The notes beneath the pieces were generated by a model. It was not told the origin of the DNA and searched no databases. It was given only the letters and a program-made list of their open reading frames with translations. Source: DASYQD01 sp963837455 (GTDB taxonomy: Bacteria > Acidobacteriota > Thermoanaerobaculia > Multivoradales > JAIOJS01). Taken from it: a stretch of DNA of 64,000 nucleotides. A program made the position numbers and the translations under genes. The stretch's first letter is position 1; each line of letters opens with the position of its first letter. Positions 52,591 to 61,237 of the stretch are shown here, piece by piece. The stretch covers positions 62,001-126,000 of the forward strand of contig CAWINM010000008.1 in NCBI GenBank assembly GCA_963837455.1, written 5' to 3'.

Positions 52591-53619
52591 TCATCGCAGG
52601 GACTCCCGCGCCGGCGCCTCGCCACCCGCGTCACTCGCGGCGCTGTCGACGTACACGCCGGCAAGCAGCTCCTCGGGTGCGGGGAGCGGGCTGGCCTCCG
52701 CGAAGGCGACCGCGTCGTCGAGGCGCACGCGGTTGGCGGTGTCGAGAGCGTCGAGCTCTCCGGGCGCGAAACCCTCGGCGAGCAGGCGGGTGCGGAAGAG
52801 TCGCAGCGGGTCGCGCTCGCGGGCGGCGCGCTCCTCCTCGGCGAGGCGGTAGCGCCGGGTGTCGTCCCCCTGGTGGTGGCCGTGATAGCGGTAGGTGAGG
52901 CACTCGACCAGGCTGGGGCCGCCGCCCTCGCGGCCGCGCCGCACCGCCTCGTCGGCGGCGGCGTACACCGCGAGCACGTCCTGGCCGTCGACGGTGACGC
53001 CCGGCATGCGGTAGGCGGCGGCGCGGTCGGCGACGCGGTCGCAGGCGAGCGCGTACTCGGCCGGAGTCGCCTGCGCATAGCCGTTGTTCTCGCACACGAA
53101 GAGCACCGGCAGCTTCCACACCGCCGCCAGGTTCATCGCCTCGTGCACGACACCCATGCTGGTGGCGCCTTCGCCGAAGAAGGTCGCCGCCACCTGGTCG
53201 GTGCCGCGCACGCGCGCCGACAGCGCCGCTCCCACGGCGTGTGGGGCGCCCATGCCGACGATGGGGTTGACGCCGAGCATGCCGACGCTGACGTCGGTGA
53301 TGTGCATCGAGCCGCCTTTGCCGCGGTTGGTGCCGGTGGACTTGCCGTAGAGCTCGGCCACCATGCGTGCCACGTCGACGCCCTTGGCGACGCAGTGGCC
53401 GTGACCGCGGTGGGTGGAGGCGATCCAGTCGTCCTGCCGCAAGGCGGCGCAGACGCCGACGGCAACGGCCTCCTGGCCGGTGTAGAAGTGCACCGGCCCC
53501 ATCGGCACGCCGCGCTCGACGAGGGTCTTGAGGCGATCCTCGAGCTCTCGCACGAGCCCCATCCGCTCGTACATCCAGAGCAGCTTGTCGCGGTCGGGAA
53601 GGGAGGCGGCAGGGGCCAT
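52591..53619 (-). CDS. 2-oxoacid/acetoin dehydrogenase E1 component, alpha subunit
   Basis: A protein of 342 residues with thiamine diphosphate-binding elements: VHFYTGQEAVAVGVCAALRQ, DDWIASTHRGHGHCVAKG, KGGSMHITDVSVGMLGVNPI, and the cofactor motif FGEGATSMGVVHEAMNLAAV to CENNGYAQ. The SMHI and GVNPIVGMG details lean toward acetoin dehydrogenase alpha chains. It is the first gene of the operon (E1a, E1b, E2, transketolase N, transketolase C). The ATG at 53619 lacks a clear ribosome binding site; TACCAT lies 17 nt upstream. Confidence 0.92.
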   Translation of the reverse strand: MAPAASLPDRDKLLWMYERMGLVRELEDRLKTLVERGVPMGPVHFYTGQEAVAVGVCAALRQDDWIASTHRGHGHCVAKGVDVARMVAELYGKSTGTNRGKGGSMHITDVSVGMLGVNPIVGMGAPHAVGAALSARVRGTDQVAATFFGEGATSMGVVHEAMNLAAVWKLPVLFVCENNGYAQATPAEYALACDRVADRAAAYRMPGVTVDGQDVLAVYAAADEAVRRGREGGGPSLVECLTYRYHGHHQGDDTRRYRLAEEERAARERDPLRLFRTRLLAEGFAPGELDALDTANRVRLDDAVAFAEASPLPAPEELLAGVYVDSAASDAGGEAPARESLR

Positions 53620-53680
53620 CGCGGGAACGGCCGGGGATGGTATCAGAGGGTGTGGGGCGCCCGGCCGCGGCTTCACGGCG

Positions 53681-54079
53681 TCAGCGGGCCCCCCGCTCGC
53701 GCAAGAGCTTGGCGGTGGCATTCGCCTTGTGGAAAGCGGTGTGGTCGAGCGGCGTCTTGCCGTTGCCGTCGCGCGCCTCGAGGTCGGCGCCGTGCGCCAC
53801 CAGCAGCGCGGCGATCGCCCTCTCGTTGGCGTGGGCGGCGGCGTGCAGCGGCGTGGTGCCCCAGTGGTCGTTCTGGTTCCGCGCGTTGACGTCAGCGCCG
53901 GCGGCGAGCAGCAGCTCGACGAGCTCGCGATGGCCCTTCCACACCGCGTAGTGGAGGGGCGTCGAGGCATCGGCATCGCGGACGTGGACCAGCGCGGGGT
54001 CCGCGGCGAGCAGGGCCTTCACCGCCACCACGTCGCCCGACTTCGCCGCCTTGAAGATCGCCTTGATGGAATCGCTCAT
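53681..54079 (-). CDS. Ankyrin repeat protein
   Basis: A protein of 132 residues made of about four ankyrin repeats, for example STPLHYAVWKGHRELVELLL, AAGADVNARNQND and TTPLHAAAHANERAIAALLV. It has no signal peptide, so it is a cytoplasmic protein-binding scaffold. GGGAG lies 8 nt before the ATG at 54079. It sits alone between the dehydrogenase operon and a divergent GlcG gene. Confidence 0.88.
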   Translation of the reverse strand: MSDSIKAIFKAAKSGDVVAVKALLAADPALVHVRDADASTPLHYAVWKGHRELVELLLAAGADVNARNQNDHWGTTPLHAAAHANERAIAALLVAHGADLEARDGNGKTPLDHTAFHKANATAKLLRERGAR

Positions 54080-54347
54080 TTGCCAGCTCCCAATCGACGT
54101 GGCAGGAACCCCGGCCGATGGCCGCGAAGAGTATCCCTCGCGCCGCGCGAGTCGTGCGAAGGATCGATCCCATGGGAACGGCAAGACGACGTCGCAGCGG
54201 GAGCGCAGAACGCCATCCGCCCCGTATCATCGCCGCCAGGCGGGACCGCCGTGCCGGATTTCAGACGCCCGCACGGGAGGGGCGACCACCGACCCGGCTT
54301 CGGGCGGCCCAATTCCGCTTCGTCCCCTTCCGAACCTGGAGACACCA

Positions 54348-54773
54348 ATGTCGCTCACCTTGAATGCCGCCCAGACCATCGTCCGCGAGGCGCTGGCGCA
54401 TGGCCGCGCCTCTGGCTTCAAGCCGCTCGCCATCGTCGTCCTCGATGCCCGCGCTGCGGTTGCCGCGGCAGCGAGCGAAGACGGAACCAGCCTCGGCCGC
54501 TTCGACATCGCGCGCGGTAAGGCCAGCGGATCCCTCGCCTTCAACGTCGGCTCGCGCAAGCTGGGCGAAATGGCGGTGGAGCGGCCGCATTTCTTCGCCG
54601 GGGCGGCCCATGCGCTCGGCGGGCTCGTCCCGGTGGCCGGAGGCGTTCTGATCCGGGACGAGGCCGGCGCGGTGATCGGCGCCGCCGGCGTCTCCGGCGA
54701 CACCTCCGACCACGACGAGGCCGCCGCGGTTGCGGGCATCGTCGCTGCGGGGCTGGTCGCCGACGGCGGCTAG
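54348..54773 (+). CDS. GlcG/HbpS family protein
   Basis: A protein of 141 residues of the GlcG/HbpS (heme-degrading or cofactor-binding) fold: LNAAQTIVREALAHGRASG, LAIVVLDARAAVAAAASEDG, RGKASGSLAFNVGSR and LIRDEAGAVIGAAGVSGDTS with DHDEAAAVAGI at the end. Its function is poorly defined in the family. GGAG lies 8 nt before the ATG. The 268-nt region to the divergent ankyrin gene (54080-54347) shows no gene. Confidence 0.85.
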   Translation: MSLTLNAAQTIVREALAHGRASGFKPLAIVVLDARAAVAAAASEDGTSLGRFDIARGKASGSLAFNVGSRKLGEMAVERPHFFAGAAHALGGLVPVAGGVLIRDEAGAVIGAAGVSGDTSDHDEAAAVAGIVAAGLVADGG

Positions 54774-54874
54774 TGGCGACGCGTGGCTGCCCACCACCCG
54801 CGGTGCGCCGCGGGCGGCGAGCCGGTCGTCGGTGGGTCCGCGCGCCCTCGCCGGCTCGACGAGCCGTGCACCGG

Positions 54875-56137
54875 TCACTCGTAGCGGAGCGCTTCGATGG
54901 GGTCCTGGCGGGCGGCCTTGACCGCCGGCCAGAGGCCGAAGACCAGGCCGACCGCGGTGGAGACCCCGAAGCCGAGGGCGATCGACCAGGCGGGGGCGGC
55001 GGCCTGGAAATCGAGCGTCGCCCGCACCAGGAACGCCGCGCCGAGGCCGAAGGCGATGCCGAGGCCGCCGCCCACCGCGGTCAGCGTCACCGCCTCGACG
55101 AGGAACTGCTGCAGCACGTCTCGCCGCGTGGCGCCGACCGCCTTGCGCAGCCCGATCTCCCGCGTCCGCTGGGTGACGTTGACCAGCATGATGTTCATCA
55201 CCCCCACCCCGCCGACCAGCAGGGCGATCGCCGCGATGACCAGCATGGTGATCGCCACGCCGCCGGATATCTGCTGGAACTGCCGCAGCTGGCCGATGCT
55301 GGTGAAGGTCGCGAAGTCGTTCGGCTGGCCCGGGCGCAGGCCGCGGCGCACGCGCAGGATCGCCGTCTCCTCCTCGATCAGCGCGTCGACGTCCTCGGCG
55401 CGGCGCGGCACGGTGGCGATGTGGATGGTGTCGCCGCCGCCGTTCTTGACCTGCGGGAACTGCTCGTCGAAGGTCGAGATCGGCAGCGCCACCAAGTTGT
55501 CGTTACTGCCGCCGAAGGCGCTGCCCTTCTTCTCGAAGAGGCCGACGATCTCGAGCTCGCTCGCTCCCACCTGCAGCCGCCGGCCGATCGGATCGCGCAG
55601 CGGGAAGAGCGCGTCGGCGACGTCGGGGCCGATCACGCACACCTTCGCCGCCAGCCGCACGTCGGCGTCGGTGAGGAAGCGGCCGTCCTGGACGAAATGG
55701 ACGTTGGCCTCGGCATAGTCGGGGTTGGTGCCGAAGACCCGGGCGGCGTTGGCCTCGTTGCGCCCGGCGCGCACCGGCGGCGTCTCGGTGAACAGGTAGC
55801 GCTCCTGCGAGACGGCGCGCGCCAGCCGCGACAGCCGCTTGAGGGCCTCGGCATCGGCGATCGTCAGGTCGCGCCGGTTGCGCTCCTCCTCCGGCCGAGG
55901 TCCGCCGCCGCCGAAGCGCGCCTCGAACTTCTGGAACTGGACGAGCTGGGTGCCAAATGAGGTGAACGCGGAGGTGACCTGGCGATCGAAGCCGACGACG
56001 AAGCTTACCATCATGATGACCGTGGCAACGCCGGCCATCACACCGAGCAGAGTGAGAAAGCTGCGCAGCTTCTGCTCGCGCATCGCGCGCAGCGCGAAGC
56101 TGATGTTCTCGAGCCAACCCGAGCCCAGCGTCTTCAT
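54875..56137 (-). CDS. MacB-like ABC transporter permease 1
   Basis: A membrane protein of 420 residues with the MacB/FtsX layout: one helix near the start (LRSFLTLLGVMAGVATVIMM), a large periplasmic domain of about 240 residues, then three helices (ITMLVIAAIALLVGGVGVMN, LTAVGGGLGIAFGLGAAFLV, IALGFGVSTAVGLVFGLWPA). NIMLVNVTQRTREIGLRKAVGA is the characteristic loop. No ATPase domain is fused. The start overlaps the upstream permease gene as ATGA. Confidence 0.92.
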   Translation of the reverse strand: MKTLGSGWLENISFALRAMREQKLRSFLTLLGVMAGVATVIMMVSFVVGFDRQVTSAFTSFGTQLVQFQKFEARFGGGGPRPEEERNRRDLTIADAEALKRLSRLARAVSQERYLFTETPPVRAGRNEANAARVFGTNPDYAEANVHFVQDGRFLTDADVRLAAKVCVIGPDVADALFPLRDPIGRRLQVGASELEIVGLFEKKGSAFGGSNDNLVALPISTFDEQFPQVKNGGGDTIHIATVPRRAEDVDALIEEETAILRVRRGLRPGQPNDFATFTSIGQLRQFQQISGGVAITMLVIAAIALLVGGVGVMNIMLVNVTQRTREIGLRKAVGATRRDVLQQFLVEAVTLTAVGGGLGIAFGLGAAFLVRATLDFQAAAPAWSIALGFGVSTAVGLVFGLWPAVKAARQDPIEALRYE

Positions 56138-57357
56138 GTCTCGTCGCGCAGGGCGTCGACCACCAGTAGGTTCGAGGCCCGGCGCGCCGGGAAGTAGCCG
56201 GCGAGGATGCCGATGATGGTGGAGAGCCCGAGCGCGGCGAGGAGCAGCGCCGGGGTTGCCGGGGTCGGGAAGTCGAGCGCCTGCTCGACGCCGTAGGCCA
56301 CCGCGGCTCCGAGCGCGACGCCCGCCACCCCGCCCCCGCTCGAGAGCATCGCCGCCTCGAGCAGGAACTGGCGGCGGATGTCGCGCTTGCGCGCTCCCAC
56401 CGCGAGCCGCAGGCCGATCTCACGGGTCCGCTCGGCCACGCCGACGAACATGATGTTGGCGATGACGATGCCGCCGACGCCGAGGGAGACACCGGAGATG
56501 AGCAGGGTCATGAGGAACGCGGCGGTGGAGATCTGCCGCCAGAGCTGCTGCAAGTCTTCCGCCGTGACCACCCCGAAGGGGTCGGCGTCACGGAAGGGTG
56601 TATGGCGAAGTGCCCGCATGATCGCCCGCGCCGCGTCCACCGCGGCTGGCACGGCGGGCACGCCGCCACGCGCTTTGACGAATAGGCTCAACGAGTTGCG
56701 CCGCCCCCAGCTCTTGCGGAAGGCGCTCATCGGCACCCACACCTGGTTGTCCTGGTTCTGGCCCAGTGTCCGTCCCTGCTGGGCGACCACTCCGACGATC
56801 CGATAGGCGGCGCTGCCGATGACCAGGTCGCGACCGAGCGGGTCGACGCCCGGGTAGAGCTCGTCGCGGATGTCCCAGCCGATCACCGCCACCGCCGTGC
56901 CAGCCCTCTCGTCGGCCGGGGTGAAGAAGCGCCCGGCCTCGAGATCGAGGTTGAGCAGGGCACCGAGGTTGGCGGTCGAGCCATGCAGGCGCATGTCGGC
57001 GAGGCGTCGTCCGGCGTGGCGCACCGCGACTCCGGTCTGCACGTCCGCGGCGACCGCCTCGGCCGCAATCAGCCGGTCGCGCAACACCTCGTAGTCGCGA
57101 TAGTCGAGGTCGGGTCGCTTGAGTGCCGCGAGGAACTCGTCGCGCCCGCGGATGATCCCGAACTTGGTGAGCACGAACACGTCCGGCGACAGCCGGATCA
57201 CCCGCTCCTGCACGTACGCTTCGAGGCCGGAGATGACCGCGGCCACCCCGACGATGGTAGTCACCCCGATGATGATGCCGAGCAGCGTCAGAAAGCTGCG
57301 CAGCTTGTGCGAGCGGAGCGATTCGAGCGCGATGCGCACGAGCTCGCCGGTGGCCAT
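56134..57357 (-). CDS. MacB-like ABC transporter permease 2
   Basis: A protein of 407 residues, a paralogue of the downstream permease with the same layout: LRSFLTLLGIIIGVTTIVGV at the start, a periplasmic domain, and ANIMFVGVAERTREIGLRLA followed by the last helices (ALLLAALGLSTIIGILAGYF). The two probably form a heterodimer. It starts at the ATG at 57357, 1 nt past the adaptor gene's stop. The longer upstream frame is a shadow. Confidence 0.92.
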   Translation of the reverse strand: MATGELVRIALESLRSHKLRSFLTLLGIIIGVTTIVGVAAVISGLEAYVQERVIRLSPDVFVLTKFGIIRGRDEFLAALKRPDLDYRDYEVLRDRLIAAEAVAADVQTGVAVRHAGRRLADMRLHGSTANLGALLNLDLEAGRFFTPADERAGTAVAVIGWDIRDELYPGVDPLGRDLVIGSAAYRIVGVVAQQGRTLGQNQDNQVWVPMSAFRKSWGRRNSLSLFVKARGGVPAVPAAVDAARAIMRALRHTPFRDADPFGVVTAEDLQQLWRQISTAAFLMTLLISGVSLGVGGIVIANIMFVGVAERTREIGLRLAVGARKRDIRRQFLLEAAMLSSGGGVAGVALGAAVAYGVEQALDFPTPATPALLLAALGLSTIIGILAGYFPARRASNLLVVDALRDET

Positions 57358-57358
57358 C

Positions 57359-58600
57359 TCAATCCTTCGCCGAGTCGCTGGCAGTCTCGCCGGGGGCGGC
57401 CTTCTCCTCACGCACCGGATCGCCCGCCTTGAGGGTGCGCAGGGCGCGGAAAGGCCCAGTGACGATCCTCTCGCCACCAGAGAGCCCGGCGACGACTTCG
57501 AGGGAGAGCTCTCCGAGCATGCCGACCTCGATTGGCCGGAAGGACACCTTGCCCTTCTCGACCACCCACACCCCCTCCTCGTCGCGCGGCTCTCCCGGCC
57601 TCGGCGCCGCGCCCCCCTTGCGCTCCTTCTCGCGCAGCACGAGCGCCTGGATCGGCATGGTGAGAGCCCGGGAACGGAAGCCGGTGAGGATGTCGGCCTG
57701 CACCGAGAGCCCGGGCTTGATGCCGGCCGGCGGGTCCTTCATGCGGATCTTGACCTTGAACTTGATCGCCTCGTTGGCCGGGTTGGTGCTGAGGATCGGC
57801 GAGCTGCCCACCTCGGTGACCACGCCCTCGAAGGTCTGGTTCGGGTAGGCGTCGACGCGCAGCAGCGCTTGCTGCCCCACTGCCACGGTCGGGATCGAGG
57901 TCTCGTCGACCTCCATCTCCGGCTCCACCACCGACATGTCCGAGATGGTCAGCAGCACGGTGCCGGGGCTGTTCTGCACGCCGATCACCGCGACTTCACC
58001 CTCCTCGACACGACGGGCGGTGACCACGCCATCGATCGGCGAGCGCACCGTGGTCTTGGCCAGCGTGTCGCGTGCCCCCTCGAGCGTCGCGCCGGCCTGC
58101 TCGACCCGCTGCTCGGTGGCGAGCAGCGCCGCCTCGGCGGTCGCCAGCGCGGTGCGGGCGCGCTGCGCCTCGGCGAGCGGCACGATGCCGCCCTGGAAGT
58201 TGCTCTCGGCGCGCTCGGCGTCGATCCGCGCCTGGTCACGGGTGGCTCGCGCCGAGTCGATCTCCTGGCGTAGCGCCTGCATCGAGAACTGCGAGCTGCG
58301 GGCGACGGCGCGCGGGTTGGTGGCATCGATCTGCAGCAGGAACTGGCCCTTCTCGACTACGTCGCCCTCATCGACCGCGAGGTGGGTGATTTGCCCCGGG
58401 ATGGTGGCCGAGATCTCGACCTTCCGCTGCGCCTGAACCTTGCCATTGGCGGTGACCTTGGCCTGGAGGTCCTCGTGGCCGACGGTGGCCAGCTGGACGG
58501 GCGTCGCCTTCGGGCCCCGGCTCGCGGCAAAGAAGACGGCGCCGCCGACCGCGGCCACGGTGACACCAGCGACGATCCAACGCATTCTCTTGCTTGGCAT
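57359..58600 (-). CDS. HlyD/MacA-like periplasmic adaptor protein
   Basis: A membrane fusion protein of 413 residues. An N-terminal anchor helix (MRWIVAGVTVAAVGGAVFFA) is followed by a split barrel-sandwich domain (VEISATIPGQITHLAVDEGD and VRSPIDGVVTARRVEEGEVA), a coiled-coil hairpin of about 80 residues (SARATRDQARIDAERAESNF) and a beta-barrel domain. It links the inner-membrane permeases to an outer-membrane exit. GAGGAG lies 6 nt before the ATG at 58600. It is the first gene of a three-gene exporter operon that has no ATPase gene. Confidence 0.92.
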   Translation of the reverse strand: MPSKRMRWIVAGVTVAAVGGAVFFAASRGPKATPVQLATVGHEDLQAKVTANGKVQAQRKVEISATIPGQITHLAVDEGDVVEKGQFLLQIDATNPRAVARSSQFSMQALRQEIDSARATRDQARIDAERAESNFQGGIVPLAEAQRARTALATAEAALLATEQRVEQAGATLEGARDTLAKTTVRSPIDGVVTARRVEEGEVAVIGVQNSPGTVLLTISDMSVVEPEMEVDETSIPTVAVGQQALLRVDAYPNQTFEGVVTEVGSSPILSTNPANEAIKFKVKIRMKDPPAGIKPGLSVQADILTGFRSRALTMPIQALVLREKERKGGAAPRPGEPRDEEGVWVVEKGKVSFRPIEVGMLGELSLEVVAGLSGGERIVTGPFRALRTLKAGDPVREEKAAPGETASDSAKD

Positions 58601-58705
58601 CGAGCTCCTCGCGGGGTGACTCTCTTCTCGAATCCCTGTACGCACGGCCAGGCCGGTGGTTTCCCCCGCGCAATTCGGCACCACACACGGGCCGCGGCGC
58701 GAAGC

Positions 58706-59887
58706 CTAGCGATACTTCCCCGCCACCCGCCGATACGCCTCGCGGAAGGGGATCCCCTCGTCGAGGACCAGCCGGTACGCCTCCTCGGTGGCGAAGAGCG
58801 CCGGGTCGAGGTGGATGCGGTCGCGGCGGAAGCGCACGCCGGCGAGGGCATGGGCCATCACCGCACAGGTCTCCTCCGCCAGGTCGATGCCGCGGAACAG
58901 GGGGGCCTTGAGCAGCTGCAGGTCGCGGTGGTAGCCCGAGGGCAGCTTGGCGGTGATCGCCAGTGCCTCGTGCAGGCACGCCTGGCCGGTGGCGCTGCGG
59001 CCGCGCACCAGCTCGAAGACGTCGGGGTTGCGCTTCTGCGGCATGATCGACGAGCCGGTGGTGAGCTCGGCGGCAAGCTCGACGTAGCCGAGCTCGGCCA
59101 TCGCGAACAGCACCAGGTCGGCGGCCAGGCGGCCGAGGTCCTGCAGCAGCAGGGCGATCTCGAAGAGCAGGTGCGCCTCGGCCTTGCCGCGCGAGAGCTG
59201 CACCGCCGTCACCGGGTCCTGCGGCGCCGCGAAGCCGAGGGCGGCGGCGGTCGCCGCACGATCGAGCGGTAGCAACGGCACGCCGTAACCGGCCGCCGAG
59301 CCGAGCGGACAGAGCTCGAGCCGGTGCCGCACGCCGGCGATGCCGGCGGCATCATCGCGCAGGGCGGCCGCCCAGCCGCCGGCCCACAGCGGCACCGAGC
59401 TCGGCATCGCCGGCTGCGCGTGCGTGTAGCCGGGCAGCGGCGTCTCCGCCTCGCGCGCGGCAAGGGCGTCGAGTGCGGCCGCCACGGCCTCGGCGCCGCC
59501 GGCCAGTCCCGCCGTGACGTCGCGCAGGTAGAGTCGCAGCGAGGTGAGCACCTGGTCGTTGCGCGAACGCCCGAGGTGCATGCGCCGCGCCGGCTCGCCG
59601 ATGCGCGCCGCCAGGCGTTCCTCGAGGGCGGTCTGCGCGTCCTCCTCGGCGAGCTCGATCTGCCACGCGCCGGCGGCGTGCTCGGCGCCCAGCTCCTGGA
59701 GGCCGCGACGGATGGCCTCCAGGTCGGCGGCGGCGAGCAGTCCTTGGGCCTGCAGCATCTCGGCGTGGGCGATGCTGGCGCGCACCTCATAGGCGACCAG
59801 GCGGGCGTCGAGACGATGGTCCTCGCCGGCGGTGTAACGCAGCACCCGCTCGTCGAGTGGCTCCCCCTTGTCCCAGAGGCGGGTCAT
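58706..59887 (-). CDS. argH: Argininosuccinate lyase
   Basis: An enzyme of 393 residues, somewhat shorter than the usual 450-470, that splits argininosuccinate into arginine and fumarate. It carries RRMHLGRSRNDQVLTSLRLY, the histidine segment LPGYTHAQPAMPSSVPLW, and the family signature TTGSSIMPQKRNPDVFELVR with the catalytic serine. It is the last gene of the arginine operon; its ATG overlaps the upstream deacylase stop as ATGA. The missing length is mainly in the C-terminal domain, as in some short ArgH forms. Confidence 0.92.
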   Translation of the reverse strand: MTRLWDKGEPLDERVLRYTAGEDHRLDARLVAYEVRASIAHAEMLQAQGLLAAADLEAIRRGLQELGAEHAAGAWQIELAEEDAQTALEERLAARIGEPARRMHLGRSRNDQVLTSLRLYLRDVTAGLAGGAEAVAAALDALAAREAETPLPGYTHAQPAMPSSVPLWAGGWAAALRDDAAGIAGVRHRLELCPLGSAAGYGVPLLPLDRAATAAALGFAAPQDPVTAVQLSRGKAEAHLLFEIALLLQDLGRLAADLVLFAMAELGYVELAAELTTGSSIMPQKRNPDVFELVRGRSATGQACLHEALAITAKLPSGYHRDLQLLKAPLFRGIDLAEETCAVMAHALAGVRFRRDRIHLDPALFATEEAYRLVLDEGIPFREAYRRVAGKYR

Positions 59888-61134
59888 CGCACCAGCTCGC
59901 GGTCGGAGGCGGCATCGTCGCCGGAGGTCGGTGCCGCGGTCGTCGCCGCCGGCGGTCGCCCCCCGGAAGCGGAGGCTGGGCCGGCTGGCGACCCGATCTC
60001 CTCGCCGGCGGTCACCAGCCGGGCGCACTCGCGCACCAGCGCGACGTAGAAGTCGGCACCGGCGATCACCTCCTCCTCTCCCACCCACTCGTCGGGGGTG
60101 TGCGAGCGCTCGCTGCGCCCCGGGCCGCACTTGATCGCCGGCGCGCCGATGACGTGGACGAGGTCGGAGAGCGTCGGCGAGCCGTAGAGGCGCGCCTGCG
60201 GTCGCGCCTGCTGCGCCGCCCGCACCACCAATGCGTCCTCCGGCGTCTCGCGCGGCTCGAGGCGGCTCGACAGCACCCGCACCTCGCTCGCCACCCGCGC
60301 CCGCACGCTCGCCACCACCTGGTCGTGCGTGGCCGCCGGCGTCGTGCGCACGTCGAGCACCGCCGTCGCCTCGGCCGGCACCACGTTGCGGGCGGTGCCG
60401 GCGCGCACCACCGTCGGCTGCAACGTCGTCGCCCCCAGGCGCGGATGATGGGGCGCGAGCTCGGCGGCGGCGAGGGAGAGCAGGTCGCGGGCGAGCACCA
60501 GCGCCGCGTTCTCGGCCTCGAGGGCGGTCGCGTGGGCGGCGTGGCAGCCCTGCCCGCAGGCGACCAGCTCGAGCACCAAGAGACCCTTCTGCGCGGTGGC
60601 AATGTCGAGAGCGGTGGGCTCGCCGAACACCGCACCGAGCAGCGGCACACCGCGCGCCGCGAGGTCGGCGAGCACGCGCTGGGTGCCGACGCCGCGTGTC
60701 TCCTCCCCCTCCACCAGCGCCAGCCCGAGCGCGAACGGCAGCCGTGCGCCGGCGAGCGCCAGGAAGGCCGCCATCATCGCCGCCCCCGACGCCTTGGCGT
60801 CGTTGCTGCCGAGGCCATGGACGCGGCCCTCGACCACCGTGGCGATGAAGGGGTCGCGGCTCCAGCCCTCCCCGGGCGGCACCGTGTCGAGGTGGCTGTC
60901 GAGGAGCAGCAGCGGCCGTTGACCCGCCGCCTCGCCACCCTCGGCGGTCGCGCCGGCGATCGCCAGCAAGGTGTCCCCCAGCCGTCGCGGCACGATGCCC
61001 AGGGGCTGCAGCCGCTCCCAGAGCAGGTTCTCGAGCCAGCCGGCGAGCGTCGCCTCGCCGCCCGACACCGAGGGCGTCTCCACCATGCGCCGGTGCAGCG
61101 CCAGCAGCTCGACAGCGTCGATCACCGTGGCCAC
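59884..61134 (-). CDS. M20 family deacylase, probable N-acyl-citrulline/ornithine deacylase
   Basis: A metallo-aminoacylase of 416 residues (ArgE/DapE type). Metal-site motifs are LLDSHLDTVPPGEGW, HGLGSNDAKASGAAMM, ALVEGEETRGVG, FGEPTALDIATAQKG and GRSERSHTPDEW. In an operon with an acyl-ornithine carbamoyltransferase it should remove the acyl group from acyl-citrulline before argininosuccinate synthesis. The acyl group (acetyl or succinyl) is not evident from this protein. A Pro/Ala/Ser-rich tail of about 40 residues follows the catalytic domain. Confidence 0.85.
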   Translation of the reverse strand: MATVIDAVELLALHRRMVETPSVSGGEATLAGWLENLLWERLQPLGIVPRRLGDTLLAIAGATAEGGEAAGQRPLLLLDSHLDTVPPGEGWSRDPFIATVVEGRVHGLGSNDAKASGAAMMAAFLALAGARLPFALGLALVEGEETRGVGTQRVLADLAARGVPLLGAVFGEPTALDIATAQKGLLVLELVACGQGCHAAHATALEAENAALVLARDLLSLAAAELAPHHPRLGATTLQPTVVRAGTARNVVPAEATAVLDVRTTPAATHDQVVASVRARVASEVRVLSSRLEPRETPEDALVVRAAQQARPQARLYGSPTLSDLVHVIGAPAIKCGPGRSERSHTPDEWVGEEEVIAGADFYVALVRECARLVTAGEEIGSPAGPASASGGRPPAATTAAPTSGDDAASDRELVR

Positions 61135-61237
61135 CGGCCCAGATTCCTGGCAGGTGGCGCGTGGCTACGGCCGCGACGGTTGCGCAGCGAACGGACAGCC
61201 CGCTCGCCCTCCGCTCCGCGCTCTGTTCGCCGGCCCC

